This document shows positions 9,149 through 18,734 of a stretch of 64,000 nucleotides of DNA, in pieces. Below the pieces are notes generated by a model. That model worked only from the letters and a program-made list of their open reading frames with translations. It did no database searches and was not told the DNA's origin. The stretch's first letter is position 1, and each line of letters starts with the position of its first letter. The stretch spans positions 44,575-108,574 of the forward strand of contig NZ_JAOQJY010000013.1 in NCBI RefSeq assembly GCF_025567525.1. The letters run 5' to 3'. This DNA comes from Gallintestinimicrobium propionicum. Lineage in GTDB: Bacteria > Bacillota > Clostridia > Lachnospirales > Lachnospiraceae. Both the position numbers and the translations under genes were made by a program.

Positions 9149-10048
9149 TTACAAGTAATAAATCGCTCCTGTTTCCGCACACAGGCACGCCAGCCGCGCG
9201 TTTGCCCGAACAGTACGGTAAGAGCAGCCGCAGTCGATATCATAATACAGACAGTTCTTCTGCGGATCATAATGCTGGTAAACCAGACCGCCGTTATACA
9301 TCATGTAATCCTTGGACAGCGTCGGCGTATGCCCCGCAACGATCATCCCGTTTTCGATTCCCCCTGCCAGATACGCATCTTCCCGCGCGCGGAGATAAAA
9401 ATCTTCGACACAGGTATATTTTCCGGTCAGACCAGCTGTCGGGAACTGCTCCAGATATCCGGCATGTACCACTACACATTCCCTCTCCGGCAGGGAAAAT
9501 CTGCAAAAATAGGGCATTGCTTCCATCCTGACTGCCCACCGCCGCAGATCTGCCATGGAAATACACTGTTCTGTGATCAGCTCCTCCAGCGTCCCATAAT
9601 GATCGAACACCCGGATTTGCTCTGTCTGTCGGTTATGCTGTTCTATCAGGTTCTTTGTCTCCTGATAGAGATGCTCCAGATCTTTGCTGCTGCTTTCATC
9701 GATCACAAGCTGCCGCTTCTCCTGCACTGCCAAAAGCAGCTCCAGATAACATAAAAACTCTTCCTCATGATTGCCGCGCAGCAGCAGAATATTTTGAGGA
9801 ACCTGCTCCATCCAGCATAACATTTCATAGTTTTGACTTCCACGGTCAATATAATCTCCCGCCAGGATCAGCTTATCCTGATCCGAAAAGCCGATCTTTG
9901 CAAGCATCGCATTCAGCTCGTCAAAGCAGCCGTGCAGATCGCTCATGATATAGGTATATCCAGCTTCTGTTTTTCCTGTTTTAGGGGACAGCTTTTTACC
10001 TGGTATCTTTTTTTTGAACCACCTTGTCCAGTGTTTTAAATTGGTCAT
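9149..10048 (-). CDS. Calcineurin-like metallophosphatase (serine/threonine phosphatase type)
   Basis: A 299-residue protein with the metallophosphoesterase metal-ligand blocks in order: SDLHGCFDE, GDYIDRGS, RGNHEEEF, and later VVHAGY and VAGHTP. The order and GDYIDRG spacing fit the PPP-type protein/diadenosine-polyphosphate phosphatases; the substrate cannot be read from sequence. The basic N-terminus lacks a signal peptide, so it is probably cytoplasmic. It is placed 61 bases upstream of hisS in the same direction. Confidence 0.85.
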   Translation of the reverse strand: MTNLKHWTRWFKKKIPGKKLSPKTGKTEAGYTYIMSDLHGCFDELNAMLAKIGFSDQDKLILAGDYIDRGSQNYEMLCWMEQVPQNILLLRGNHEEEFLCYLELLLAVQEKRQLVIDESSSKDLEHLYQETKNLIEQHNRQTEQIRVFDHYGTLEELITEQCISMADLRRWAVRMEAMPYFCRFSLPERECVVVHAGYLEQFPTAGLTGKYTCVEDFYLRAREDAYLAGGIENGMIVAGHTPTLSKDYMMYNGGLVYQHYDPQKNCLYYDIDCGCSYRTVRANARLACLCAETGAIYYL

Positions 10049-10064
10049 ATCTCTCTTTCTTGAA

Positions 10065-11504
10065 CTACTTCTCTGCGCAGATCAGATTCTTATAGAATTG
10101 CACCGCGCCGGGCAGGCAGTTATATTCTATGCACTCGTTCAGACCATGCATGCCCTTCATCTGCTCCGGTCCGAAGACCACAGGTGCAAAGCGGATGCAG
10201 TTGTCACATACCGGACTATAGAACTGTGCATCGGTAGCCCCGGTCATTACATAAGGGCTGGATGGCAGTCCCGGAAAGGTCTGTGCAATTACCTGTTCCA
10301 TCAGACGATACCCCTCACCATGGATATCTACGGGCTTTGTATAGTCATTGGAATGGATAATTTCCGTCTCTAAACCGTATTTGGAAGCCAGATTCCTGAT
10401 AATTTCAAGACTTTCCTTTTCTCCCTGATGAGGAATAAAACGCATATTGGCTCCAAGGGTTGCTTCCTGCGGAATCACATTATATGCATCGGAACCGGAC
10501 TGCATGGTAAATGCAATTGTCGTCTGCAGCATAGCTCCTGCCTGTGCACTGATCTTCGGAAGTACCACTTTTAAGAGCGGCTTAAACAGCCACATATTTC
10601 CAAGCACCAGCTTTAACCCGAAAGAGGCATATGGTGCCAGAGAAGTAAACATGGCAGAAACCTCCGGAAGCATCTTCTTTTGGAACGGTGAATGCTTCTC
10701 TACTTCGGTTACAAAAGCACAAAGGCGTGCAATCGGTGTTCCCTTAGACGGCGCGCTGGCGTGTCCTCCATTACTTTTTGCAGTAAACTTCACATCGGCT
10801 TTGCCCTTCTCAAAGACACCCACCATTGCAAAGTTTCCAGGAATTCCTCCAACGGGTTCCGTAATGATAGCTCCACCCTCGTCACACAGAAGGAACAGCC
10901 GGATTCCTCTTCGCTGCAGTTCCTTTACAAGCTTCGGTGCTCCGTCTCCTGCCCATTCTTCGGTACAGGAGGATGCCAGATACACGTCCGTCGGCGGCAC
11001 AAAGCCTTCCGCAAGCAGTTCTTCCACGGCCTCCAGAAAAGCCATTACCGTACACTTCGTATCCGCCGTGCCCCGTCCCCATACCTTACCATCTGCAATA
11101 TCTCCGGAAAAAGGAGCGTGAATCCACTCTCCCTCTGCCGGAACGACATCCTGATGACTCATCAGAAGGATCGGCTTTTCGGAGGATTTTCCCTTCCAAT
11201 AATATAACAGATTTCCGTCTATTTCGGTTTTCTGAAGCTCTTTATGTACCAACGGGAAAAGCTCCTCTAAAACCTTATGAAATCCGAGATATTTCTCTAT
11301 TTCCGTCTCTCCGGCATGTGAGGTCGTGTCACACTGTACCATCTTAGAAAGCTTTTCGGCAAGCCGAAGTGCCTCTTTTTCATCTGCATCCGGCTTATAA
11401 TTTGAAGTTTTCTTCGGCATCAAAAGCGTCCGGACTATTGCAATCAGCAACAATAAAATGATGATCAAAAGGATTCCCAGTAAAACTAATCCTGCATTTT
11501 TCAT
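10065..11504 (-). CDS. Membrane-anchored M20 family metallopeptidase
   Basis: A 479-residue zinc peptidase with an N-terminal membrane anchor (VLLGILLIIILLLLIAIV). Metal-site blocks LLMSHQDVVPAEG, GRGTADTKCTVMA, SCTEEWAGDG and the C-terminal MKGMHGLNE match the M20 carboxypeptidase-S-like group. Its ATG overlaps the stop of the upstream membrane gene (ATGA), a strong sign that the two proteins act together. With the DUF5058-like protein it forms a three-gene unit that may import and hydrolyse a peptide or acylated amino acid; that role is inference. Confidence 0.88.
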   Translation of the reverse strand: MKNAGLVLLGILLIIILLLLIAIVRTLLMPKKTSNYKPDADEKEALRLAEKLSKMVQCDTTSHAGETEIEKYLGFHKVLEELFPLVHKELQKTEIDGNLLYYWKGKSSEKPILLMSHQDVVPAEGEWIHAPFSGDIADGKVWGRGTADTKCTVMAFLEAVEELLAEGFVPPTDVYLASSCTEEWAGDGAPKLVKELQRRGIRLFLLCDEGGAIITEPVGGIPGNFAMVGVFEKGKADVKFTAKSNGGHASAPSKGTPIARLCAFVTEVEKHSPFQKKMLPEVSAMFTSLAPYASFGLKLVLGNMWLFKPLLKVVLPKISAQAGAMLQTTIAFTMQSGSDAYNVIPQEATLGANMRFIPHQGEKESLEIIRNLASKYGLETEIIHSNDYTKPVDIHGEGYRLMEQVIAQTFPGLPSSPYVMTGATDAQFYSPVCDNCIRFAPVVFGPEQMKGMHGLNECIEYNCLPGAVQFYKNLICAEK

Positions 11505-12190
11505 GATTTCCTCTCCTTCTTTCCCTTCTTAAAGAAAATCCACGCTACCAGAATGGCAACTGCACCAGACGGGATAATCATAAAGCTGGTTGATCCGATC
11601 AGTCCCGGCGCAAAAATAAACAGCGCACTCATCAACACAAGCGGGAATACAGCGATATGCATATTCTTACGGTAATATTTATATGCCATCGCTCCAAATA
11701 ACGCCGGAACCACGTTTTCAAACGCCGGCTGCAATACTTCACTCTGTAAAACCGGCTGCAGCGGAACCATTAAAAGGACGCCGACTGCCAAAACCAGAAT
11801 CGTAACAAGGGATGAGGTTGCAATGGAAATCGTAGAAATGATTTCATTTTCCGGTGTTCCGGTCTTCGCTCCAACCATATCACGCGCATTGACTGCACAC
11901 GGAATCTTCATATTAATCAGATTACCGGTAATAAATGCAAGGTATCCGCCACCGGAACCCAGCATCGGTGTGTAGATCAAAAACTCTGCCACACTGCTCA
12001 CCAGCCATACCAGTCCTACGGACAAAAAAGCTCTTGCCACCGCTCCAAGATCCGGATAAGCTCCTAAAATTTTTCCCATCAAAAACGGTGCCCCTACCAG
12101 CATAACCAGTGTCACGGCACTTACTACTCTTCCGATTACATGCGTGCGTTTCCGGTATTCTTCCCACGTACTTGTTTTATTTTCTTCCAT
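11501..12190 (-). CDS. Unknown multi-helix membrane protein in M20 peptidase operon
   Basis: A 229-residue integral membrane protein with about six hydrophobic segments and a lysine-rich C-terminus (FFKKGKKERKS). I do not recognise the family. A glycine-rich loop (PMLGSGGGYLAFITGNLINMKIP) resembles substrate-binding loops of small transporters. It overlaps the M20 peptidase gene by four bases and follows the DUF5058-like gene by 67 bases, so it is probably one half of a two-component permease. Confidence 0.7.
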   Translation of the reverse strand: MEENKTSTWEEYRKRTHVIGRVVSAVTLVMLVGAPFLMGKILGAYPDLGAVARAFLSVGLVWLVSSVAEFLIYTPMLGSGGGYLAFITGNLINMKIPCAVNARDMVGAKTGTPENEIISTISIATSSLVTILVLAVGVLLMVPLQPVLQSEVLQPAFENVVPALFGAMAYKYYRKNMHIAVFPLVLMSALFIFAPGLIGSTSFMIIPSGAVAILVAWIFFKKGKKERKS

Positions 12191-12257
12191 AATTCTCCTG
12201 TCCCTTTCTTAAAATTGTGATCCACTTCTATGTATCTGCTTTTCTTCATCTATCTTA

Positions 12258-13013
12258 TCAGATCAGCCCGACAATCACAGCGGCTGTCATACCGGCAATC
12301 ATACTTCCCGCAATGGAAAAGCTGTCTACCCAGCCAAGCTTTTTCTTTTCAGACAGAAATACGAAGATTCCCATTACCAGTGCAGAAACCACCATAACCA
12401 CAAGCGGAATGATATCACCATGAAAGGTAAACAGACCATTTTCAGAAATGAAGCCTCCGATGTAACGGCCAATGTAGGTACTTACAAGTCCAATGAACAT
12501 TGCTGTCATCGCAAGATCTGCAAAACCGGCCGTTCCCGACTTGCCGGAGGAGGAATTCTTCGTGAGCTTCTGTGTATACTTCTTATTTAAGAAAATCGAT
12601 AATACCATGCCCCACATAATACAGATACTCATCAACAGAGCAATCGTAGAAAATGACGTTGCTGTCATTTCAGATGCAGAAAGTGTCGTCATTCCCACCT
12701 GCTCCGCTGCTGCCTGCGCTACCTGTGTCTCATAATGAAGCGCTCCAATCACGGAAAGACGAAGCCACGGCCACGGTGTTCCCAGACTTCCGGAAAGTGC
12801 AATGACTCCCAGCAAAATTCCAATACTCGGCAGTACCGAAAAGGTTGCACTTGAAATAATGGTCCGTTTCATTTTTGTTTCATCCATTCCCAATGCCTTG
12901 CCCGCTCGATAAGCTCTGATGAGGAAAATCACACAGACGACTGCCACAAATGCAATGATCCCGCCGCAAATGAGGTACATGGGCGCGCTGTTCAACTGAT
13001 TTAAAATCGTCAT
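12258..13013 (-). CDS. DUF5058-like membrane protein
   Basis: A 251-residue membrane protein with about six hydrophobic segments and the sequence LSGSLGTPWPWLRLSVIGALHYE, which I associate with DUF5058. The function is unknown. It is the first gene of the unit ending in the M20 peptidase. The start at 13013 (MTILNQL) is chosen because GAGGAG lies nine bases before it; an upstream in-frame ATG lacks a site. Confidence 0.7.
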   Translation of the reverse strand: MTILNQLNSAPMYLICGGIIAFVAVVCVIFLIRAYRAGKALGMDETKMKRTIISSATFSVLPSIGILLGVIALSGSLGTPWPWLRLSVIGALHYETQVAQAAAEQVGMTTLSASEMTATSFSTIALLMSICIMWGMVLSIFLNKKYTQKLTKNSSSGKSGTAGFADLAMTAMFIGLVSTYIGRYIGGFISENGLFTFHGDIIPLVVMVVSALVMGIFVFLSEKKKLGWVDSFSIAGSMIAGMTAAVIVGLI

Positions 13014-13312
13014 AACTCTACACTCCTCTACTTTTATTTTTGACAATAGAATGCTCGCAGAGCGTGCATTCTATTGTTGATTTAATCTAACTAAGATTAT
13101 GCCACATCAGCTTCAAAAGTTCCACCCGATCTTTTTCAAAAAACGAACAAAGGATTAAAATCAGATTGTCATGTCAATCGTTATTTAATCCCTTATCTCA
13201 AAAAGGCAAAAATAGAACGTATAGTTTATTTCCATACGCTCTATCTCACATTTCATATTATTTTTTTCTTCCATTACATCCAAATCAAAAGAATGCCGGA
13301 TTACTATCTTCC
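13014..13312. other. Intergenic region upstream of the DUF5058-like gene
   Basis: AT-rich spacer containing palindrome copy 3. A possible minus-strand -10 (CATAAT, near 13095) could drive the DUF5058-like operon, but I see no convincing -35. Nothing else is recognised. Confidence 0.4.
13043..13077. repeat. 35-bp dispersed host palindrome, copy 3
   Basis: Perfect arms ACAATAGAATG and CATTCTATTGT with centre CTCGCAGAGCGTG. It lies just upstream of the DUF5058-like gene, so it may sit in that gene's 5' leader. Confidence 0.9.
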
Positions 13313-13960
13313 TTATTTGCAGTTTAATAATATCTGCTTTACATCAGAACTCTCCAGCTTGACGTATGCCTTTGAGGCAATTGTGCTTGTCCTTACCGCT
13401 TCTGATGCCATTTCATCAAATAAATCTTCCGGTACGCCCGCCTCAGAACGAGTTGCCGGCATTTCAAGTGACTGATTGAAGGCTCTGACCTTTTGGATTC
13501 CAAGCTCTGCCGCTTTCCGGTTATCAGCCTCTTCTACGCCAAATACTTCTCTTGCAAATCTTGCAAGACGGGGTGCCGTCGTGTCCGATAATACATAGCT
13601 CATCCATGCCGGCGTCAGTACCGCCAGGCCTACTCCGTGTGTGATGTCGTAATAGGCACTGATCACATGCTCAATCGGATGAACACTCCACGCACCACCT
13701 TTTCCGACGGTAAGCAGATGATTCAGCGCTACTGTGGATGACCACATCAGATTGGAACGCGCCTCGTAATTTTCCGGCTCATCCATGGCCTTGCGGGCAT
13801 ATTTTATTACGGTTTTCATTACTGCTTCACTGAGCACATCTGTGATATATGCCTCGTCATTCGGTTGGAAGTACTGCTCCATTACGTGGGACAATATATC
13901 AACTGCACCGGCTGCCGTCTGCTTTGAAGGCAAGGTATATAAATAGGTCGGATCTTACTT
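13313..13960 (-). pseudogene. Iron-containing alcohol dehydrogenase, C-terminal fragment
   Basis: About 215 codons match the second half of a butanol/iron-type alcohol dehydrogenase: DPTYLYTLPSKQTAAGAVDILSHVMEQYF, then HPIEHVISAYYDITHGVGLAVLTPAWM with metal-binding histidines. A TAA lies directly before DPTYLY and the NAD-binding half is missing, so this is a broken gene. The first usable ATG would skip part of the metal site. It abuts a decayed tetR fragment. Confidence 0.85.
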
Positions 13961-13992
13961 ATCCCCCTTGCAACTATAACCAAATCCTGTCC

Positions 13993-14443
13993 CTACACAA
14001 ACATCAATCTTTGTCTTGCATACAATACCTTCTTCATCCTGCCTTGACGTGATGCCATTGCAAAGCTGACCGCACTCATATCTGCATTTTCAAAATGAAG
14101 CAGCTTGTGTATCACCATTGCATAAAATAGCTGTTTTGTTGCAATAATCATTCTCTCAGTTTCTTCCGCAACGATTCTGGCTGCCATCGGCTGAATGCTA
14201 CGCTCAGAGTATATAACCTTATAAAATGTAAGCAGTTTTTCCTGATGATTCATATTGACATAACCCTGCACCACTCCCTGCAATACTTCGTATGCAGTTT
14301 TCCCTTGAAAAAGCTGGCTGAAATCCACAGGCTTTATATTGGCATTTTTCTTGGACTGTTCTCTGAGGAACTGATACATTGCTTCCACAATTTCATCTTT
14401 GGATGAAAAATGCTTATAAAGCGAATTTAGCTTGTTTCTTGAC
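13993..14443 (-). pseudogene. TetR/AcrR regulator fragment lacking its N-terminus
   Basis: Reading from about 14431 the frame gives KLNSLYKHFSSKDEIVEAM, the end of a TetR helix-turn-helix, then a ligand-domain-like region of about 110 residues. The start codon and most of the HTH are missing; the sequence runs directly into the end of the histidine kinase gene (stop 14427). The C-terminus also looks degraded where it meets the adh fragment. It is distinct from the tetR split by ICE1. Confidence 0.7.
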
Positions 14444-15803
14444 TACTCAGGAAAAATATTTCTACCCTCGCCCCACCTGTATTTTCAGAATTTGAAAGTT
14501 TAATCCCTCCGCCATATTTTTCAGCCACAGTTTTTGCAAAAAATAGCCCAATCCCATAATGTACTTCGCCATTTCTACTTGTGTCATCCATAAAAAACTG
14601 CTCTGTGCCATGCAATAATGCTTCTTTTGTAAATCCTGATCCGCTATCCTCCACAATGAATGTCAGCTGACCATCCTGCTCCTTTGCACCAATATAGATG
14701 ATTCCATTTTCTTTTGTATGCTCCACGGCATTCTGAATCACATTCATGACAGCCCGAAACATTGGATCATAAGCAATCGTTACCTTTTTATCACTTTGTC
14801 CCGCCTTCCAATCTATTTTCTGGTGATAGATTTCTGCCAGTCCGAGTGCCTGTTCCTTTATATCTGCGAGAAAATCTTCTAACCTCACCGTTGTATAGAT
14901 AACATCACTGCAATTCCATGATTTTGTGACATCTATCAACTGTTTTACATAACTTTGTATCTGTGTTGTGCCGTTCAAAACATAAGTGATATTATTCTTC
15001 TGTTCTGTGGTCAGTTCAGTCTCTGAAAGTAGTTCTGCATTTCCCCGTACAATCGTAAGAGGTGTTTTAATATCATGCGCCAAAGCAGACATCTGTCGGT
15101 TCTTTTCCTGCTCTGTTTTCCACTGCTTTTCTAAAGATTCTCGCAATGCATCCCGCATATCATCGATTGCCGATAAACAGTCATCAAACTCTTTGATACC
15201 GGAACAGGATGTCTCATATTCCAGATTTTGATCCTTTATTTGTCCGATTGCGTCTAATACAGGCTGCATCTGCCTTTTGATTCTTTTTCCAAAACGTATG
15301 GACGGAATGATGATAATCGCTATTGCACCAATCACAGACATAATACTCATCACATTCTGTGGTCCTATAAAATGCTCCCTCAAAAAAGCTGAATGATATT
15401 GAGGTGTCAGGCGATATTGCAATACAACATATTCATTTTCCCTTACAATTACTTTATAAAAATATTTCCCGGATGCGTTTCCGTACTTTGCAACATTCCA
15501 TGCTATCTGTTCGTATTGTTCTGACAGATCTCCACCTATTTTCTCTCCATTCTCTGAAAAGATTACATAATCACAAAGTGCAGGAATCATCTCAGCAGTT
15601 ACTTTATCCGCACGTAAAATCGTATCATATGCTTCATTAATCTTTTGCTCTGCATAATTCGCCGGATAAATACAGCCCACACTAATCAAAAGGCACAGCA
15701 GCAGCCAAGCAACAATCACCAAACCAACTAATGATCCAAGCATGACCAGTACATATCTCATAAAAATCCTGCTGAGTGCATTGCTTCTCTTTACTCTTCC
15801 CAT
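14427..15803 (-). CDS. Sensor histidine kinase of lantibiotic-immunity operon (CprK-like)
   Basis: A 458-residue kinase with two membrane helices (about residues 15-45 and 155-175) flanking a small external domain, then HisKA (ALAHDIKTPLTIVRG, phosphorylated H) and HATPase (NVIQNAVEHT, EDSGSGF, YGIGLFFAKTVAEKYGG). It follows the response regulator with a 13-base overlap. With the LanFEG-type ABC transporter upstream it resembles C. difficile CprK, which senses lantibiotics such as nisin and gallidermin. Another ATG at residue 15 has AGGA five bases upstream and could be the true start. Confidence 0.85.
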   Translation of the reverse strand: MGRVKRSNALSRIFMRYVLVMLGSLVGLVIVAWLLLCLLISVGCIYPANYAEQKINEAYDTILRADKVTAEMIPALCDYVIFSENGEKIGGDLSEQYEQIAWNVAKYGNASGKYFYKVIVRENEYVVLQYRLTPQYHSAFLREHFIGPQNVMSIMSVIGAIAIIIIPSIRFGKRIKRQMQPVLDAIGQIKDQNLEYETSCSGIKEFDDCLSAIDDMRDALRESLEKQWKTEQEKNRQMSALAHDIKTPLTIVRGNAELLSETELTTEQKNNITYVLNGTTQIQSYVKQLIDVTKSWNCSDVIYTTVRLEDFLADIKEQALGLAEIYHQKIDWKAGQSDKKVTIAYDPMFRAVMNVIQNAVEHTKENGIIYIGAKEQDGQLTFIVEDSGSGFTKEALLHGTEQFFMDDTSRNGEVHYGIGLFFAKTVAEKYGGGIKLSNSENTGGARVEIFFLSSQETS

Positions 15804-16453
15804 TTATATCCAATCCCCCAGACTGTTTTTATCGGCATATAATCATAATCCGCAAATTTTGCTCTTATATTTTTGATATGCGTGATTATAGTACTGTCAT
15901 TACTCTCATTGTCAAAGTCAAAGACCGCTTCCAATATCTGTTCCTTCGAGAAAACCTGTCCTCTGTTTTTAGCCAGAAATTCACAGATTTCGTACTCTGC
16001 TTTCGTAAACGGAAGTTCTTTATCATCCATCAACAGTTTCTTTTGAGACATCTGAATGCAGACTCTCCCTAAAACCATCCGGACAGAATGTTCCCTGTGC
16101 TCTCTTCTAAGATGTGCATTGATCCTTGCCCGAAGTTCCATCACTCCAAATGGCTTTGAAATATAATCATCTGCTCCTAAAGAAAGTCCGTTTACCAGAC
16201 TGTTTTCCTCCGTTTTTGCCGTAAGAAACAAAATCGGACAATCCACAAGTGCCCTGATTCTTTTGCATAATTCGAAGCCATCAATTCCAGGCATCATAAT
16301 GTCCAGTAAAATCAGGTCATAACGATGTAATTCTTCCATATTAATTTTCAGTGGATTACTTACTTTGGTAACCAGATGTCCATCCTTATTCAAAATGCTT
16401 TCTATCATTTCCAAAATTGCCGGTTCATCATCAACTGCCAGTATTTTTGCCAT
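15791..16453 (-). CDS. OmpR-family response regulator (CprR-like)
   Basis: A 220-residue regulator with a receiver domain (DDEP acidic pocket, LILLDIMMPGIDG phosphorylated aspartate, LTAKTEE, SKPFG lysine) and a C-terminal winged helix (FTKAEYEICEFLAKNRGQVFSKEQIL, then GIGYKWEE). It should activate the immunity transporter when phosphorylated by the adjacent kinase. GAGGG lies five bases before the ATG; 14 bases separate it from the upstream permease gene. Confidence 0.9.
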   Translation of the reverse strand: MAKILAVDDEPAILEMIESILNKDGHLVTKVSNPLKINMEELHRYDLILLDIMMPGIDGFELCKRIRALVDCPILFLTAKTEENSLVNGLSLGADDYISKPFGVMELRARINAHLRREHREHSVRMVLGRVCIQMSQKKLLMDDKELPFTKAEYEICEFLAKNRGQVFSKEQILEAVFDFDNESNDSTIITHIKNIRAKFADYDYMPIKTVWGIGYKWEE

Positions 16454-16467
16454 AGTTTCCCTCGATT

Positions 16468-17208
16468 CTATTCCGATATTCTGTTTCCTTCCCAGTGGTT
16501 TACCCACCAAAAATAGTATACCATACTAATCCCTGTAAATATTAAGCAACCTGGTATGAATGACAACCATTCACCTACACTAGTTTCTCCCAATACAGAT
16601 TGCAGATAAGTATATGGTACTCTACCCGTCCAGCAGACAAATACATATTTCCACACATAATCTCCAAGTCCGGTAAGCATCAATGCACTAATTAGTCCTG
16701 ATATAATCCCTGCTCCAATGGATACCCCTTTTCCAAACTGAAAAGCCAGAATCAGCTGCCACAGATAAAGTGGAACACTGCTTCCCCACAGCAGCAATGC
16801 TGCAAATATACATCTTTTCATGATTTCGATATCGCTTGATGCGATTCTTCCAAATCCAATTCCGAATATGATTGCTGTCAATAGGATAGAGCACAGACAC
16901 AAAACCAGTAGCATCAACAGTTTCGATAAAAATGCTGCAGGTTTATCCGGTAAAGACAACAGATTTTGAAAATCACCTGCATTTTGTTCCTGTTCCATCA
17001 CACTTGCTGTAAAAATTCCAATAAGTACCGGAAGTCCTGCTCCTATTGCCTGATAAAATGCAATCACTTTCATATTTTCATTCCATGGTGAAAAAAAGTA
17101 ATATATTAAAAATATAACGCTGGTTATAATCGGAATCAGTAAGTGTGCCAGAATCACAGATGTTCCTTTCATCTTTCGCAAGTCTGCATTCAACGACCTT
17201 CCAAGCAT
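16468..17208 (-). CDS. Lantibiotic-immunity ABC transporter permease, LanG-like
   Basis: A 246-residue permease with six hydrophobic segments, beginning MLGRSLNADLRKMKGTSVILAHLLIPII. This short N-terminus followed by a first helix fits the MutG/SpaG group. It should pair with the LanE-like permease and the LanF-like ATPase to expel lantibiotics from the membrane. Only one base separates it from the upstream permease gene. Confidence 0.82.
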   Translation of the reverse strand: MLGRSLNADLRKMKGTSVILAHLLIPIITSVIFLIYYFFSPWNENMKVIAFYQAIGAGLPVLIGIFTASVMEQEQNAGDFQNLLSLPDKPAAFLSKLLMLLVLCLCSILLTAIIFGIGFGRIASSDIEIMKRCIFAALLLWGSSVPLYLWQLILAFQFGKGVSIGAGIISGLISALMLTGLGDYVWKYVFVCWTGRVPYTYLQSVLGETSVGEWLSFIPGCLIFTGISMVYYFWWVNHWEGNRISE

Positions 17209-17209
17209 C

Positions 17210-17950
17210 CTATTTCACCTCTCTTTTCTCAAACCATTTCAAAAACAAAAGCGTTGCAAGAACAAACCAGATCATTGAGAGGCAGATTCCCGGAACAATG
17301 ACTCCCGTATCCAAAAAAGGATTCCCTGCTTCTGCGGCAAGTCCATTCGGTAAAATATGAAGTAACGGACACATCATTCGCATAGGGATTGCAGAGACAA
17401 GTACATACCAGATCCTGGTTTGTGATATTACCACACCGCTGACGGTAATAAACAGGCAGACGAACAGGTTTACAATCATTCCAAAGCGTTCGCTTAAAAA
17501 CAAAGCTACCGGAATCTCCCATAACTCAGAAAACGTCAGAAACAATACTGCAATCAACGCTCCTTTCACCGGAACATGTGTCGTTAGAAGAAAGCCTCCA
17601 AGCGTTGCTCCTGCAAACACAATCACATTGGAAAACAGAATCATGCACCCAATATAAATAATTTTCCCCAGCAACAATTTCTTTCTGTCTGTGGGAATAG
17701 TCGTTAAATGATAGTATTTTATCTTTTTCTCCTGCGCTACAGAAAGATAACAAAATAGAGCAATCATCCCCGGCAGCAAAAGTGTATACCACCAGTTCCA
17801 AACACTTTCTGCATAAGCATTTGTCATCCCAAGAGTAAATATAAATGCCATGACAAATGTAAGAAGAGGAAATCCCCAGATAAACTTTTTTCGCATGGTT
17901 CTTTTGGCTTTTTGATGTTCTGCTTTTATAATATTAACCATGGATTTCAC
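17210..17950 (-). CDS. Lantibiotic-immunity ABC transporter permease, LanE-like
   Basis: A 246-residue, six-helix permease starting MKSMVNIIKAEHQKAKRTMRKKFIWGFPLL, the usual beginning of MutE/SpaE-type immunity permeases. It overlaps the ATPase gene by 17 bases and touches the LanG-like gene, so the three subunits are made from one message. Confidence 0.85.
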   Translation of the reverse strand: MKSMVNIIKAEHQKAKRTMRKKFIWGFPLLTFVMAFIFTLGMTNAYAESVWNWWYTLLLPGMIALFCYLSVAQEKKIKYYHLTTIPTDRKKLLLGKIIYIGCMILFSNVIVFAGATLGGFLLTTHVPVKGALIAVLFLTFSELWEIPVALFLSERFGMIVNLFVCLFITVSGVVISQTRIWYVLVSAIPMRMMCPLLHILPNGLAAEAGNPFLDTGVIVPGICLSMIWFVLATLLFLKWFEKREVK

Positions 17951-18647
17951 CTTCTTTCCGGTTTTTTCTTACCACATTCATAAACAAATCTTCAAGATTA
18001 TCTCCCTGCTTTAATGCTCCTTCGTATCCTAAGATTCCACCTGAAATAATCCCGACTTTATCTGCAAGTAACTGTACCTCCGAGAGAATATGACTGGAGA
18101 GAATTACAGTGATTCCCTGTTCCGGAAAAGACCGAATCAGCTCTCGTAATTCCTCGATTCCTATTGGATCTAATCCATTCGTAGGTTCATCCAATATCAA
18201 AAGTTCCGGTTCTCCAAGCAATGCCATTGCAATGCCTAGTCTTTGCTTCATTCCCAAAGAAAACTGTCCTGCTTTCTTCTTTCCGGTATTTGTAAGTGAT
18301 ACAATCTGCAAGACCTCATCAATTCTGTTTTCATCTGTACCAAGCAATAATTGTCTTACCTTCAAATTCTCTCTGGCGGAAAGATTTTCATAAATAGGCG
18401 GATTCTCAATTAACGCTCCTATTTTTGATAAATCTTTCCTATCCCAAAGTTTTCCATCAAAGTAAATCTTTCCTGCAGTGGGTTTCATCATACCGGTCAA
18501 CATTTTCAATGTGGTAGATTTTCCCGCACCATTCGGTCCAAGCAGTCCATAAATCTGTCCCTTTTCGATATTAAGCGAAACATTATTTACCGCTTTCTGT
18601 TTTCTAAAATATTTACATAGATTTTGTGTCTGCAACATCATTTCCAT
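17934..18647 (-). CDS. Lantibiotic-immunity ABC transporter ATPase, LanF-like
   Basis: A 237-residue ATPase with Walker A GLLGPNGAGKST, Q-loop region IENPPIYENLSARENL, signature FSLGMKQRLGIA, Walker B LLILDEPTNGLDP and switch histidine ILSSHIL. The ENPPIYENL segment is characteristic of the MutF/SpaF/CprA immunity group. No lantibiotic precursor or synthetase lies in the window, so this is probably resistance to other bacteria's peptides rather than self-immunity. AGGAAGGA precedes the ATG. Confidence 0.9.
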   Translation of the reverse strand: MEMMLQTQNLCKYFRKQKAVNNVSLNIEKGQIYGLLGPNGAGKSTTLKMLTGMMKPTAGKIYFDGKLWDRKDLSKIGALIENPPIYENLSARENLKVRQLLLGTDENRIDEVLQIVSLTNTGKKKAGQFSLGMKQRLGIAMALLGEPELLILDEPTNGLDPIGIEELRELIRSFPEQGITVILSSHILSEVQLLADKVGIISGGILGYEGALKQGDNLEDLFMNVVRKNRKEGEIHG

Positions 18648-18734
18648 CTTTACTATCCTTCCTTCTATATTTCATTTCTTACTGAAATATAATCTATCAG
18701 GGAAAAATAAAGATTTGATGAAGTTTGCTACATT

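Noticed and set aside
14427..18647. Lantibiotic biosynthesis cluster
   Set aside because: No precursor peptide, dehydratase, cyclase or LanM-like gene is present in the window.
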